In this document: one piece after another, positions 53,174 to 62,785 of the stretch | How the letters are laid out: every line of letters starts with the position of its first letter | Position numbering within the stretch: position 1 is the stretch's first letter | DNA from: Tenodera sinensis | Taxonomy: Eukaryota; Arthropoda; Insecta; Mantodea; Mantidae | Length of the DNA stretch: 64,000 nucleotides | Direction: 5' to 3' | NCBI GenBank assembly: GCA_030765045.1 | Contig: CM060963.1 | Location: forward strand, 119,913,735 to 119,977,734 | Notes under the pieces: generated by a model | The model's database searches: none | What the model saw: the letters and a program-made list of their open reading frames with translations, nothing else | Told to the model about the DNA's origin: nothing | Position numbers and translations under genes: made by a program

Positions 53174-54494
53174 TACGAGGGTAATCCTAAAGCTAAGGTC
53201 TCCAAAGCACTGGTGTTTCAGGGAAACTGTTTGCGTGGATGTTGGCCATACTGCTTCTTTCCTTCCCCCCTCCACTCTCTACAGACACCACTACACATCC
53301 ACTGGGGCTCTCAGTCTTGGCTTGGCAGTCAGTTGTAATGGAGCTCCTGTTAGTGACCCACCAGGTGCGAAGTTCGCGTAGTTATTTGGTTTTTGAGTGC
53401 AAAAGGGGTTAAACCAATTGAAATTCATCGACGGTTGGTGGAAGTATATGGAGAGTCTTGTATGGATGTCAAAAATGTCCGCAAGTGGTGTAGAGAGTTT
53501 GCAGATGGTGTCACAGAAATTCACGATGAGGAAAGAAGTGGGAGACCGTCAACTCCCGATGAAACAATTGCAAAAGTTGAATAAATCGTGCTTCAAGATC
53601 GGTGCATCACTCTTGATGAGCTCTGCATTGTTGTTCCTGAGATTTCTCAAAGCACCATTCACAGGACTTTAACTAAAGAGTCGAAATTTTGGAAGTTGTG
53701 TGCAAGATGGGTCCCAAGAATGCTGACAGAAGATCACAAAAGGCAACGAGCTGAAAGTTCCCACCAATTTCTTCAAGCTATGCTTATGAAAAGGACAATC
53801 TTTTGGATTCAATAGTCACAGGTGCTGAAACTTGGACTTTCCACTTCACACCTGAGACAAAACAACAATCTCGTGAGTGGTGGCATTCCGCTTCACCCAA
53901 GCCCCAAAAGTTCATAAGAACACAGTCTACCGGTAAAGTCATGGCAAATGTGTCTTGGGATTGAAAGGGGATATTGTTGGTTGACTTTGTGGATCCTGGG
54001 ACAACAATCAATGCAGACAGGTATTGCCAGACATTAAGAAAACTCAGACGGGCAATTCAAAGCCAAAGAAGAGGAATGTTGAGCAAGGGCATCAGCCTTC
54101 TCCACAATAACGCTCGCCCCCACACTGCCCATCAAACTATGGATCTCCTGCATCAGTTTGAATGAGATATCATCACCCACCCACCCTATGCTTCAGACTT
54201 AGCACCCAGTGACTACAACTTGTTTCCCAAATTGAAAGAACACTTGGCTGGAAGGCGCTTTAGTGATGATGATGATGAGGTGAAAGATGAGATCCAACGC
54301 TTCTTCAAGAGCATGGCAGTGGACTGGTGTAATATGGGTTTACAAAATCTGCCACAGCATTTACAAATATGCGTCGAACAAAATGACGAATAGAAAAATG
54401 TTTAGGCTTAAAATCTAGGTAACATTTGTTGTCAATAAACGTTTATTTAAATTTTTAAAAAATTGGAGACCTTAGTTTTGGGATTACCCTTGTA
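53174..54494 (+). mobile_element. mariner transposon with about 30-base TIRs
   Basis: TIRs cgagggtaatcctaaagcta (then aggtctcc) at 53176-53203 and the complement ggagaccttagttttgggat (then taccctt) at 54465-54492, with TA at both sides. About 1.32 kb, typical mariner size. The transposase is dead. It lies in the dehydrogenase intron. Confidence 0.92.
53338..54393 (+). pseudogene. mariner transposase with two mutated catalytic residues
   Basis: Starts MELLLVTHQVRSSRSYLVFE and breaks early. VEVYGESCMDVKNVRKWCRE and RSGRPSTPDETIAKVE carry the N-terminal domain; ITLDELCIVVPEISQSTIHR the second helix-turn-helix; KLCARWVPRMLTEDHKRQR the WVPHELT-type linker. The first catalytic Asp is Ala (VTGAETW instead of VTGDETW), the second is Asn (LLHNNARPHTA instead of LLHDNARPHTA) and the third is kept (SDLAPSDYNLFPKLKEHL). 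Several stops and frameshifts. Inactive beyond doubt. Confidence 0.92.
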
Positions 54495-54575
54495 CATCAT
54501 GCCCACTCAATGGTAAAGTAAAACTAATTTCTCCTACATCTATCTAGTTTAGACAAATGTTTGTCACCTACTTAC

Positions 54576-54718
54576 CCCAAGTGTAGAGTATTTTATCATA
54601 TTTTTTATAAGCCCATCAAAATATTCCTTTGTATAAGCTTTTTGCACTGCTTCAGGTATCTGCTCCCATAGATAGGCTGCATCTCTACGAATGGACTCTG
54701 GAGTAAACACTCCTGTAG
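54576..54718 (-). CDS. Penultimate exon of the short-chain dehydrogenase gene
   Basis: 143 bases on the minus strand. Preceded by an acceptor (ttaaatttag) and followed by a consensus donor GGG|GTAAGT. Two bases complete a split codon, then 47 codons: TGVFTPESIRRDAAYLWEQI, PEAVQKAYTKEYFDGLIKNM, IKYSTLG. The W...P..V...Y...YF......  pattern is the substrate-loop region following the catalytic core in SDR9C enzymes. No frameshifts. Reads in phase into 50999-51130. The upstream exons with the Rossmann TGxxxGxG and YxxxK motifs were not found in this window. Confidence 0.85.
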
Positions 54719-55792
54719 CTAAATTTAAAACAATGTCATTATGAGGAAGAAAATGCCAGAAAGAGAGGGAAAGGAATTTTAGGAAATGACTTTAGGAGGA
54801 TATACTACTTTAAACATTAAATTATACTAATAGTCCATGTTTAGAAAGTTCCCTGGATTCTTAAGTAAAAAATATTTAAATCTGCTTTTTTCTATTTCTG
54901 GAATAGGCATTATTCTCAAGTGTGCTTTTGGAAATAACTTTTTCTCTACAGTTTATTAATTTTATATTTTAACAGCTCCTATGTAGTGATAATAAGCACA
55001 AAAAATATTTTTAATAAATAATCCAGGTTTAATGAATCTGAATGCAACATTATGACTGATAAGGAATGTGTAAGGAGGGCAGCAATGTAACCTTTACAAA
55101 TTTTAATCTCTAAGGCCCTGATTTGCATGCAAATGCCTGTTTTAATATACTTTAGTTACACTTATAAAACTTTGTAGTTATTCATTTCATGATTTATGGA
55201 TTCCAAATAGCTATGTGTTTTCCATATATGTTTGCATATTTTGGCCTTTTGAGAACAAAATTCATGCATAATGCATGCTTTGTATTTTGTTTTGTTCAAT
55301 ATAACATTCTATATAGATGTTTTAATAAATACAAATCATTTTATGGTTTTGATGCGTATCATGTTACTATGGAAAAATGCATTTTATGAATGAACCTTCT
55401 TAAAACCTGAGATCACTATGTCATTTGCCTGATGAGAAAAGGTGAAAGGTAAGCTTGTGGGTATGTTACCTGGCAATAAACACAATGTAATTGGGACTGC
55501 CTACCACCCCTTTGTTTTTCCTCGTTACACAGGATTTATCTAGAGCCCCTGCTAACTTCCCTGAAACAAAACAGCAAAAGAGAATGTTTGCTGTTTGAAT
55601 ACTGCAGATTGGTGTACGTCTGTGAAACATTATTAGGAGCTGTTAAGGCACCTGTCAAAAGTTCAAGAGACCTTTGTGTAAATGGATTGAGAGAAAGGAA
55701 TTTTTAAGGTCAGATGATGATGTATTGGGACTGCTGTAACAAAAGTATGCCAAGTTTCACCTTTCATTAACTGCAATTTAAATAATTGTTCT
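54719..55792. other. Probable further intron sequence, no exon found
   Basis: AT-rich. I looked for an earlier dehydrogenase exon on the minus strand and saw none. One chance frame (55189-55389) has no motif. Confidence 0.45.
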
Positions 55793-56800
55793 TTGCAAGA
55801 TTTGAAAACCATTATGGAGGTGGTGCTTGAGAAACTGTTGTCTAGTATTTTAGAAATGAAAGCCGAATTGAAAAATGTAAACTTTGAAATGAAAAAGTTG
55901 GGAAGCGAAGTAACAACATTGAACTCCATGATGGAAGAAATGAAGGTAGAAATAAAGGGCAAAAAGGAAGAAATGAAGGCAGAAATGAATTCCAGAATGG
56001 AGAAGATGGATGCGAAAATCAAATCCAGGATGGAGAAGATAAAGCTGGAGCTATTGCCAAAGATTGACAAGCATCTCGCCTGCATAAAGGAAGATGTGAG
56101 AAACCTCGGCCAATGCTTTAACTCCCTGGAGGACATATGCTAACAGCTTGGTGTGCTGGAAGGCAGATTTCACAGTAAGGAACTGAATGCCAAGGATGGA
56201 TGGATAGCACCGACCTGAGAAGGGAGGACCTAGCGGCTGAGGTAACAGCTATGTCCCTCTCGCAGAACAGAAGTGTACAACATGATGGAGACAAAGAGCC
56301 AACTCAGGGACATCTACAAGAATCCCCTAGTGGGGTGTATTGAGGATGTAGCCAATTAGGACACATTGTGAAGGACTGTCAGCGGCAAAGCCCAAGAGCA
56401 AGTGAGAGACAAGTGACATGGGACAGGAGGAACCATCAAGCGACACAGTGTGCCTTTGACTGAAGGGTGGAGGACATCACCATGGATTGTAGGGTACAGG
56501 AGAAGCCATGCTGGATAGTGGTGAATATGGGTGAAGGATTGACTATGGTCTGACTTGACGTGGGAAGGGTTTGCCGCTAAGGAAACCAGATTAGACTTAC
56601 CAGATAGTGGCGGCATCCGGGGACTCCTTGGCTGTGGAGGAGATGGGCTGGCTGGAGTTGACCTCTGGGCAGAACATTATGAGTTTCTGGGTATTCATTG
56701 TGAGTCTGACAAAGTGTTACTGGGACTAGATGCCCTCAGGGGCCAGCAGATGATGATCAGTGTTGGCTGGAGGGTCCTGTGAGTTGGACAAGACTAGATA
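55793..56800 (+). pseudogene. Gypsy-like gag and protease remnant
   Basis: An intact 116-codon start (MQDLKTIMEVVLEKLLSSIL, then MKAEMNSRMEKMDAKIKSRM heptads) is a coiled coil typical of insect gypsy gag N-termini. After stops, a zinc knuckle reads GCSQLGHIVKDCQRQSPRAS with its first Cys codon followed by a stop (56350-56400). Further on EHYEFLGIHCESDKVLLGLD and ALRGQQMMISVGWR (56680-56780) match the end of a retropepsin-type domain (..F.LGLDFL..). No LTRs or RT nearby. Older and different from the element at 39.9-46.0 kb. Confidence 0.65.
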
Positions 56801-56989
56801 AAGCACCGAAGCTCCAGCACACATATTGAGATCTTCAGAGTAAACCTGGCGGAGGTCATGAGTGGGCTCGCCAGGAGCAAGATGGCTGTGAAAGTGCACC
56901 AGGAAGGTCAGAGGTGATGGAACTTCATGGGCCATTTTCACACTGTGTGCAGGATTTATGCGATTATATTACTGTATAAGAAAATGTAC
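56801..56989. other. No gene recognised
   Basis: Short tail of the gag/protease relic; nothing clear. Confidence 0.4.
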
Positions 56990-57540
56990 TACAAAGGCGC
57001 TAGCACAATTTGCACAGTGTATTTTTAATTATGCTTTAATATCTTATTTCAATAAATAATATGTGAAATTTGTAGGTTAATGTAGCAGGAGGATGGCCAT
57101 GTTTGTTGTATTTATATCTTTTATTGCTGTATAAAAAAGCATTACAAGGCTCAAGCACAATTTGCACGATGTGTATTTTTTAATTACACTTTAAAATCTC
57201 ATTTCAATAAATAATAATATATGAAATTTGTAGGTTAAGCTGATTGTAATATAATGCACGTATATACATAATTGGAATTCATGAAAAATCATGTAAAATG
57301 CTCACCCCTGTACTACCTTACAGATTTGCACAATGTATATGTTTTAATTACACTTTAAGACCTTCCTTCAATAAATATTAATATATTACATTTGTAGGTT
57401 AAGCTTAATGTTATAGGATGCAATTGTATTCATCATTGGAATGTAAAACACTCACTTCAATATTGCACCTTACACATTTGCATAATGTATTTTTTTTAAT
57501 TACACTTTTAAATACTTGCTCTGAATAAGTGCTTGCTTCT
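56990..57540. repeat. Diverged tandem array, four units of about 150-165 bases
   Basis: Units start near 57000, 57160, 57320 and 57470. Each has a (caca)atttgca.a.tgtat block, ttaattacactttaa, ttcaataaata and gaaatttgtaggttaa. Copies 1-3 keep most of these blocks; copy 4 is partial. Confidence 0.8.
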
Positions 57541-57619
57541 AATGTAATATTAATGCTCAGCTGTGATAAAAATTTCCTCGAATTCGATGCCAGCAAAAAA
57601 TAACAGAAATAATGTAGAA

Positions 57620-58045
57620 ACTGATTATCCGGGCTTGTGGGCCGTGGTCTAGTCAGGAAACTCCTTCCAGACGTTTCGTCCGAAGCAGAGTCGAACATCC
57701 TTAGTGGTGTTGCCTTAACACTCTCTTAGTCTCGGCGATGACTGACACAGAGCCTTTTGGCTTCACGGGCTTTATACGTTTGGCGCGGGTGGGCGAAGCT
57801 AGTTCCTGGTTGCTCCGGTCTTGGCTTATTGGTATGGCTGCTGTGGGGGCTGGGTTGCTGCTTCTATAGTCTATGCTTGATGTTGAGGCTGTTGGCGGCA
57901 TATGGTCCTGGATTTGTTGACGGTCAGGTTTCCTGCATGCTTTTTGTAATGCTGGATGCCAGGCTTTATTTAGGCGTTTGGTTTCATCCTTTCTATTGAA
58001 GTTGTTGTTATGTTTGTGGATCTCTATAGCTTCTCGACTTAAACG
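57620..58045 (-). pseudogene. PLE C-terminal fragment and 3' tail
   Basis: Minus strand: SREAIEIHKHNNNFNRKDET then KRLNKAWHPALQKACRK, the typical end of PLE endonuclease ORFs (SREAIEI.K...N.NR......L...W.P.L). It is followed by a Pro/Ser-rich tail and the PLE tail motif gacgaaacgtctgg near 57670. Continuous frame of about 115 codons. RT and GIY-YIG core are missing. A third PLE lineage in the window. Confidence 0.75.
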
Positions 58046-58329
58046 GGTGTAATAATGTACTGTACTTTAAAACCAGCAGCAGTTGGTTGTCATAAAAAAG
58101 TAACAATTATCATAGATCTTATTGAAAAACAACATTTAAGTCAATTTTTTGTTGCCTTAAATATTTTTATATATTTTTTATTATTGGTTTGAATTTTCAA
58201 ATACTTGTACTTTTTTTCAAGTGATAAATAAGCATTCATTTTTTCTGAAGGTTCAATGATATGAAACTTTAAAGTCTTCACATAACAATCCATTTTTTTA
58301 TAAATCTATTACTTTAGGTTTACAGTATA
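58046..58329. other. No gene recognised
   Basis: AT-rich DNA, nothing recognised. Confidence 0.4.
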
Positions 58330-58470
58330 CCTAAACGAAATGTCTGAATGTATATTGTACGGCCAGTGGATCTCCGGCTCTGACGTTTAACAGCTGTAAT
58401 GAGTTGGAGGAGGAAGGTTAACGTTGCCAATGCATAGTAATGAGTTTCAGAAACTACATTCTCAAAATTA
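58330..58470 (-). repeat. Dispersed repeat module, copy 2
   Basis: Minus-strand match to 11476-11570: aaccttcctcctccaactca then cagctgttaaacg and gatccactggccgtacaata. Independent flanks at the two places show it is a mobile or conserved repeat unit. Confidence 0.6.
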
Positions 58471-58502
58471 CTGTAAGAATGAAAGTATATGATGTTTATT
58501 AA

Positions 58503-59378
58503 GTTGTTGTTGTTGTTGTTGTTTTCTAGTGCCTTGCATCTGGCAATGAAGCCATTAGCATTCGTGCTTTCCAATACTTTTGAACTGTAGTTTCTTCTGA
58601 TCTTAATGCTTCACAGGTCTTCAAGTGGTCTTCATTCATTTCTGCTGGATCGTTACACAGGACACATATTGGTGAGGCTGAGATACCTATTCTGTAGAGA
58701 TGACTTGCTAAGCAGTCGTGATTTGTCAATAGTCGGAAGGCTGCAACCGCTGTTTTCCGTGGTCTCTGGGGGATTATATCTGGGTTGGAAAGTAGTGTAA
58801 TCCATTTTTTATCTTTGGCATTTGTTTCTATTTCTTGTAGGTATGAATGAGAAAATTTTTTAACGATCAAGCGTTTTATTGAGGAATATGAGAAATTGAA
58901 TTTAGACTTTTGTTTTATTGTTGTGCCTTTCTTTGCAAGTGAGTCTGCAGCTTCATTCCCCATGACTCCACAGTGTGCTGGAATCCATTGGAGCTGAACA
59001 GTCTTATTAACTTTTTGGAGTTGTGTTAACATTTTATAGCATTCTCTAATTTTTGTTGACTTCTTTGTAGTATTTGAACATATTCCCTGAATTGCAGCTT
59101 TAGAATCCGAAAGAATGACTGCCTTGTTAAATTTATTTAAGGGAAGATTTAATAATTGTCGGAGAGCAATGTATATAGCCTCTATTTCTCCATCATAATT
59201 TGTTGTGTCTCTGCCAACAGAATGATAAAAGGAAAAATGTGAACACGTAACTCCAGCTCCAGTAAGGTTTTCCTTGGAGGATCCATCAGTATATATGTGC
59301 AGCCATTCTTCTGTGGGATACCTAGTATTGATTGTTTCCAGAGCTAGAAGTTTTTGTATTTCTTTTGGTGTGTCTGAT
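58503..59378 (-). pseudogene. I-like non-LTR retrotransposon 3' part, intact RNase H
   Basis: Minus-strand frame open for about 283 codons (59375-58526). RNase H is complete: YTDGSSKENLTGAGVTCS, DGEIEAIYIALRQL, VILSDSKAAIQ, and LQWIPAHCGVMGNEAADSLA with the final His/Asp. The C-terminal domain has NHDCLASHLYRIGIS and CVLCNDPAEMNEDHLKTC (C2HC knuckle). 5'-truncated at about 59378 (SDTPKEIQKLLALETINTRY is the first readable text). The tail holds (aac)n repeats (58503-58522) as a 3' end. Truncated yet not decayed, so a fairly young insertion. Confidence 0.85.
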
Positions 59379-59734
59379 TATTAAGTTTAAAACATTAAAA
59401 TACAAGTTTTGGTTTTATTTTCATCCAATATTCTCGTTATACCACTATTATGTTCGAATATTACGGTTACATCTGTTATGGGCAGTAGCTATTACTATTG
59501 GCAATACTGGAAGCGAGTAACATACTGGGTGTAAAAACTAGCACCAATCAGCACTGTCACTACTAAGCGTGGCTTTCAAATCCAGCACCATGTTGCCAGC
59601 TCTGTTTTACAAGGACCACGTGGCTTACTGGCTTGTGGTGTTGGTGCAGGTGAAGTTTTTTAGCTATTTTGTCCATGCCTGAATTCCGATTTAAGTGTTT
59701 CTTGTGTTATTATTATCATCGTTATTGTAATAAC
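59379..59734. other. Flank of the transposase relic
   Basis: Mixed sequence with no recognised element end. Confidence 0.4.
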
Positions 59735-60690
59735 ATGGCTACTGGTTCATCGGAATCGAAGAAAAATTCAGCTCTTCTAAGGGCCAAAACCGTGAATTTA
59801 TTATTCAGGCCTCATGAGTACTTTGAGAAGGAATGCAACAATGGTGGACCCCTTCTATCTGCTACCAAGGTGCTGGATAGAGTTTGTGACGCTTTGAAAG
59901 TGGGACAAACTACTGCAAAGAGTGTGACCAAGGAGAAGTACCCAGTGAATTTTAATACACCATCTGCAATTCTGCATACTCTGGAAAAACAAAGGCCACA
60001 AAAGAGCCCTACAACTTCTCTTGATGTATTTTAAAAGGATGCTATTAGGCAGCATGTGTATCAGAATTATATGAGGAAGGAATTTCCTACTTGTAAGAAG
60101 CTGCTGTTACTCTGAAAGAAGCTGGTTTTCCATTTAAAAAGTATTCTGGAAGGAAAACTGTGATAGAAAGAAGTGACATTGTTGCATGGCATGGCAAATT
60201 TTTGTGATAAATTCTTAAAACCAATCCTGAAAAGGTTGTATGGCTTGCCAAAATGTGGATAAATGCAGGATATATGAAGACAAAGGCATGGACTGATGAC
60301 ACTCTTGCAGGGACAATGAAAGTGCCAGTAGGGAAATGAAGTAGATTGATTCTGCTTCATGCTGGTGGTGTAGGCAGTTTTGTTCCAGGTGCTATGCTCT
60401 TGTTTAAATCAAGGAGCACTCATGATTATCACAAAGAAATGGATGGAAACACATTTAAACGCTGGTTCCAAGAATCCCTCCTGCCAAACATCAGTGCAAA
60501 CTCCATTATTGCTATGGACAATGTGCCTTACCACTCGGTGCAGTTAAACAAAGCACCGACAATGAGCGACAGTAAGAATGTTCTGCAGTGTAAATGGCAT
60601 CTTGATTATAAGGAAACAAGAAAAGCTTTTGTAAGATTAGTTTTGGTGCTGTTTTTATCGAAACGTTGCTTCATGTTTGAGCGATGAGGC
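59735..60690 (+). pseudogene. Insect DDE (Tc1/mariner-like) transposase family member, decayed
   Basis: ATG at 59735 gives MATGSSESKKNSALLRAKTV and SATKVLDRVCDALKVGQTTA (first helix-turn-helix), DAIRQHVYQNYMRKEFPTCK, then LKEAGFPFKKYSGRKTVIER with SDIVAWHGKFL (the RKVLIERPDIVAWR block of the family). WLAKMWINAGYMKTKAWTDD follows, where the normal WLDETW catalytic Asp is lost (reads AKM). LILLHAGGVGSFVPGAMLLF and SIIAMDNVPYHSVQLNKAPT hold the second catalytic Asp. Four or more stops. Same family as the N-terminal relic at 19098-19460. Confidence 0.75.
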
Positions 60691-61929
60691 TCTTATTTCT
60701 CTCAGGGCGTGGTAACGGATGGAAGGAAAAATCACACGATGTTTCTTCACCACAATGTATTATTTTATTAACACTTTTTCTCTATTTTACATTTAAATAA
60801 ATCCTCTTAGCACTGTTTTAAATTATTTAAGTCTTTCCACTTTTTCAAAAAGTGGAACAAAAGCTTGATGAAAGTCTGGTAAACGTTCTACAATGTTCAC
60901 ACACTACCAAAATACGTCCTATCACCTTGGACACGTAGACGCTAGTGAAAGGAGTCTGGCATCATCTCATGTGATACTACCTTTCTCGTATACATCCGCG
61001 TATGCGTCCATCAAATAGTTCCCGTATTGTTAGGGAAGTGATCTTTAGCTATCCTGATTTCGCTTTTATTATTGAACACATATAATTCTAATATTTATAC
61101 ATATATATTAAAATTAAATATGGAAATATTTATGACATCTTTAAACAAACTTATTTGTTCATAACAATGAACATTAGTAACACGTTTTCGTCATTTAACC
61201 ATCTCATACCAACATCAAAAAACAAATTACACTCTTAACAAATATTCACATAAACGATTTTCTTTTGGGATCTTCTAATATTCTGTCTCAGTTTGGATAG
61301 TAGAGGAAAAGTTATGTGAATGCAAGAGATAAGATGTTTATTAGTTGTGAGCAAAGAGCATTTAAACAAAGCTCTCTGGCTATGTGCTTCTGTTAAAAAG
61401 ACATAATTGAAAATGTTCAAATGCTCATAGACTGTATATGAACCCAAATTTCAACCTGTAAAAATTTTAAAATACAGTAGTGGGTACCCATTTAAAAAAT
61501 GGTAATACACAAAATAAGCTTATCAGATATAAATTGTGTTGCACTTCTTTTCCTGTAGTAATATTTGTTTGCCTATTATTGTCATAGAGTTATATAAAAT
61601 TCAATGAAAATAAACAGAACTTAGTGACTATTGCCTGAAATAAAAAGTTTTTTTTTCTTAGAGTAACATCCAGTGGTGGGATGCACTTATCCTTTAACTT
61701 AAAGGCACATTATGCAGCACCAAAGACCTACCATTATCAGATGATAATGCAAATTTAAATAAATAAAATTACCCAGCTAATCATTTATTTAATATTTAGG
61801 AAGCCAATTATGAGATAAAGATACAAAAATTTGAAATACATCTTGAGCATGGTGTGGAATTGTAACAGGTGGGCTCAGCAATGTGAAGTGAGTGTCACAG
61901 TGCTGAGATTAGAAAACATAAGTAAAACA
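60691..61929. other. No gene recognised
   Basis: AT-rich with a short palindrome (ccactttttcaaaaagtgg at 60838-60856). One chance frame (61235-61447, minus) has no motif. Confidence 0.45.
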
Positions 61930-62065
61930 GAGACTTTGACCACTCCTTCAATGATGTCCACTGCAGTTCTGGACGAAACGTCTAGACCAAGTTACCCCAG
62001 CAGACCACAGCAAACCAGCCCTAAAGATTACTCTAGAATTACCAACTCCAGCTATGAAAGCCTAC
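61930..62065 (+). repeat. PLE 3' tail fragment
   Basis: tctggacgaaacgtctagac and the following gcagaccacagcaaaccagc..gat.a match the PLE tail at 57620-57690 read on the minus strand. No coding part. The gaaacgtc hairpin motif is the usual PLE 3' tail feature. Confidence 0.6.
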
Positions 62066-62469
62066 TTACTCACAAAAGAAACACATAAGAACATGAAAAT
62101 CTGAATTGAAATAAAAATCTGGTAATATTGCGGTGAAGAGGGCAGGGGGGGGGGGGGAGAGAAGTTGACCCCAGTCAGTTAATTATCCACCAGATTCTGA
62201 CTTTCCAAGGTGGAATGAGAAACATAGAGATGACCCGCTGTATAAAATCCCTTGCTTAGAAACACATTTTTGGAATGTAGAGCTTGTAGTAATGTTGCTA
62301 AAAAGGTAGTAACTAACTTTTCTTAATCGTGTTGGCAATGACTGTCCTTGTTAAATTCAATTAAATTGGGTTCTTTGGTCTAATCTGTGATAGTATGTGC
62401 CAAAATAATATTTTAATCAACAGAGGAATTTTGTAGAAAATAAAAATATATTCCTTCAGGTAAAATTTT

Positions 62470-62506
<37 letters not shown>

Positions 62507-62594
62507 AGTAAAAGAAAACAAGTCAAAACAAAAACTCTTAGGTGAAAATTTTTAAGGAGAGGAAGAATTTCCTGAAAGTCCTTGCCATACATCC
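62066..62594. other. Spacer with homopolymer runs
   Basis: Poly-G (14 bases, about 62145-62158) and poly-A (about 29 bases, 62473-62501). No gene. Confidence 0.6.
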
Positions 62595-62631
62595 TTAACC
62601 TCTTCAGGGATATGGACGTGAAATCACGTCC
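62595..62631. mobile_element. Probable piggyBac terminus (TTAA plus palindrome)
   Basis: TTAA (62595-62598) is followed by cctcttcaggg, similar to the ccctttcaggg-type ends of piggyBac-like elements, and by the palindrome ggacgtgaaatcacgtcc (62614-62631). The end lies about 190 bases beyond the transposase stop, as expected for the 3' end of an element. The other end is outside the window. Confidence 0.55.
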
Positions 62632-62785
62632 ATTTAAAATGACGGACGAGCGATATGGATGTGTATACACGTCCTGTGCGTTTGTGCATTTAACCCTTAT
62701 TTATCCTCTATCTAACTCAACTTATTTTAATTTTCCCCCGTTATGAAACATTTAAGTAAATTCTATATGCTTTACTGGCTTACCT

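Larger units (their letters stand above)
51131..54575 (-). other. Intron of the dehydrogenase gene
   Basis: 3.4 kb between donor GTAAGT (54575-54570 on the minus strand) and acceptor CAG. It contains a mariner copy in the opposite orientation (53174-54494) and a possible solo LTR (about 51690-52130). The rest (52130-53170) is AT-rich with nothing recognised. Confidence 0.75.
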
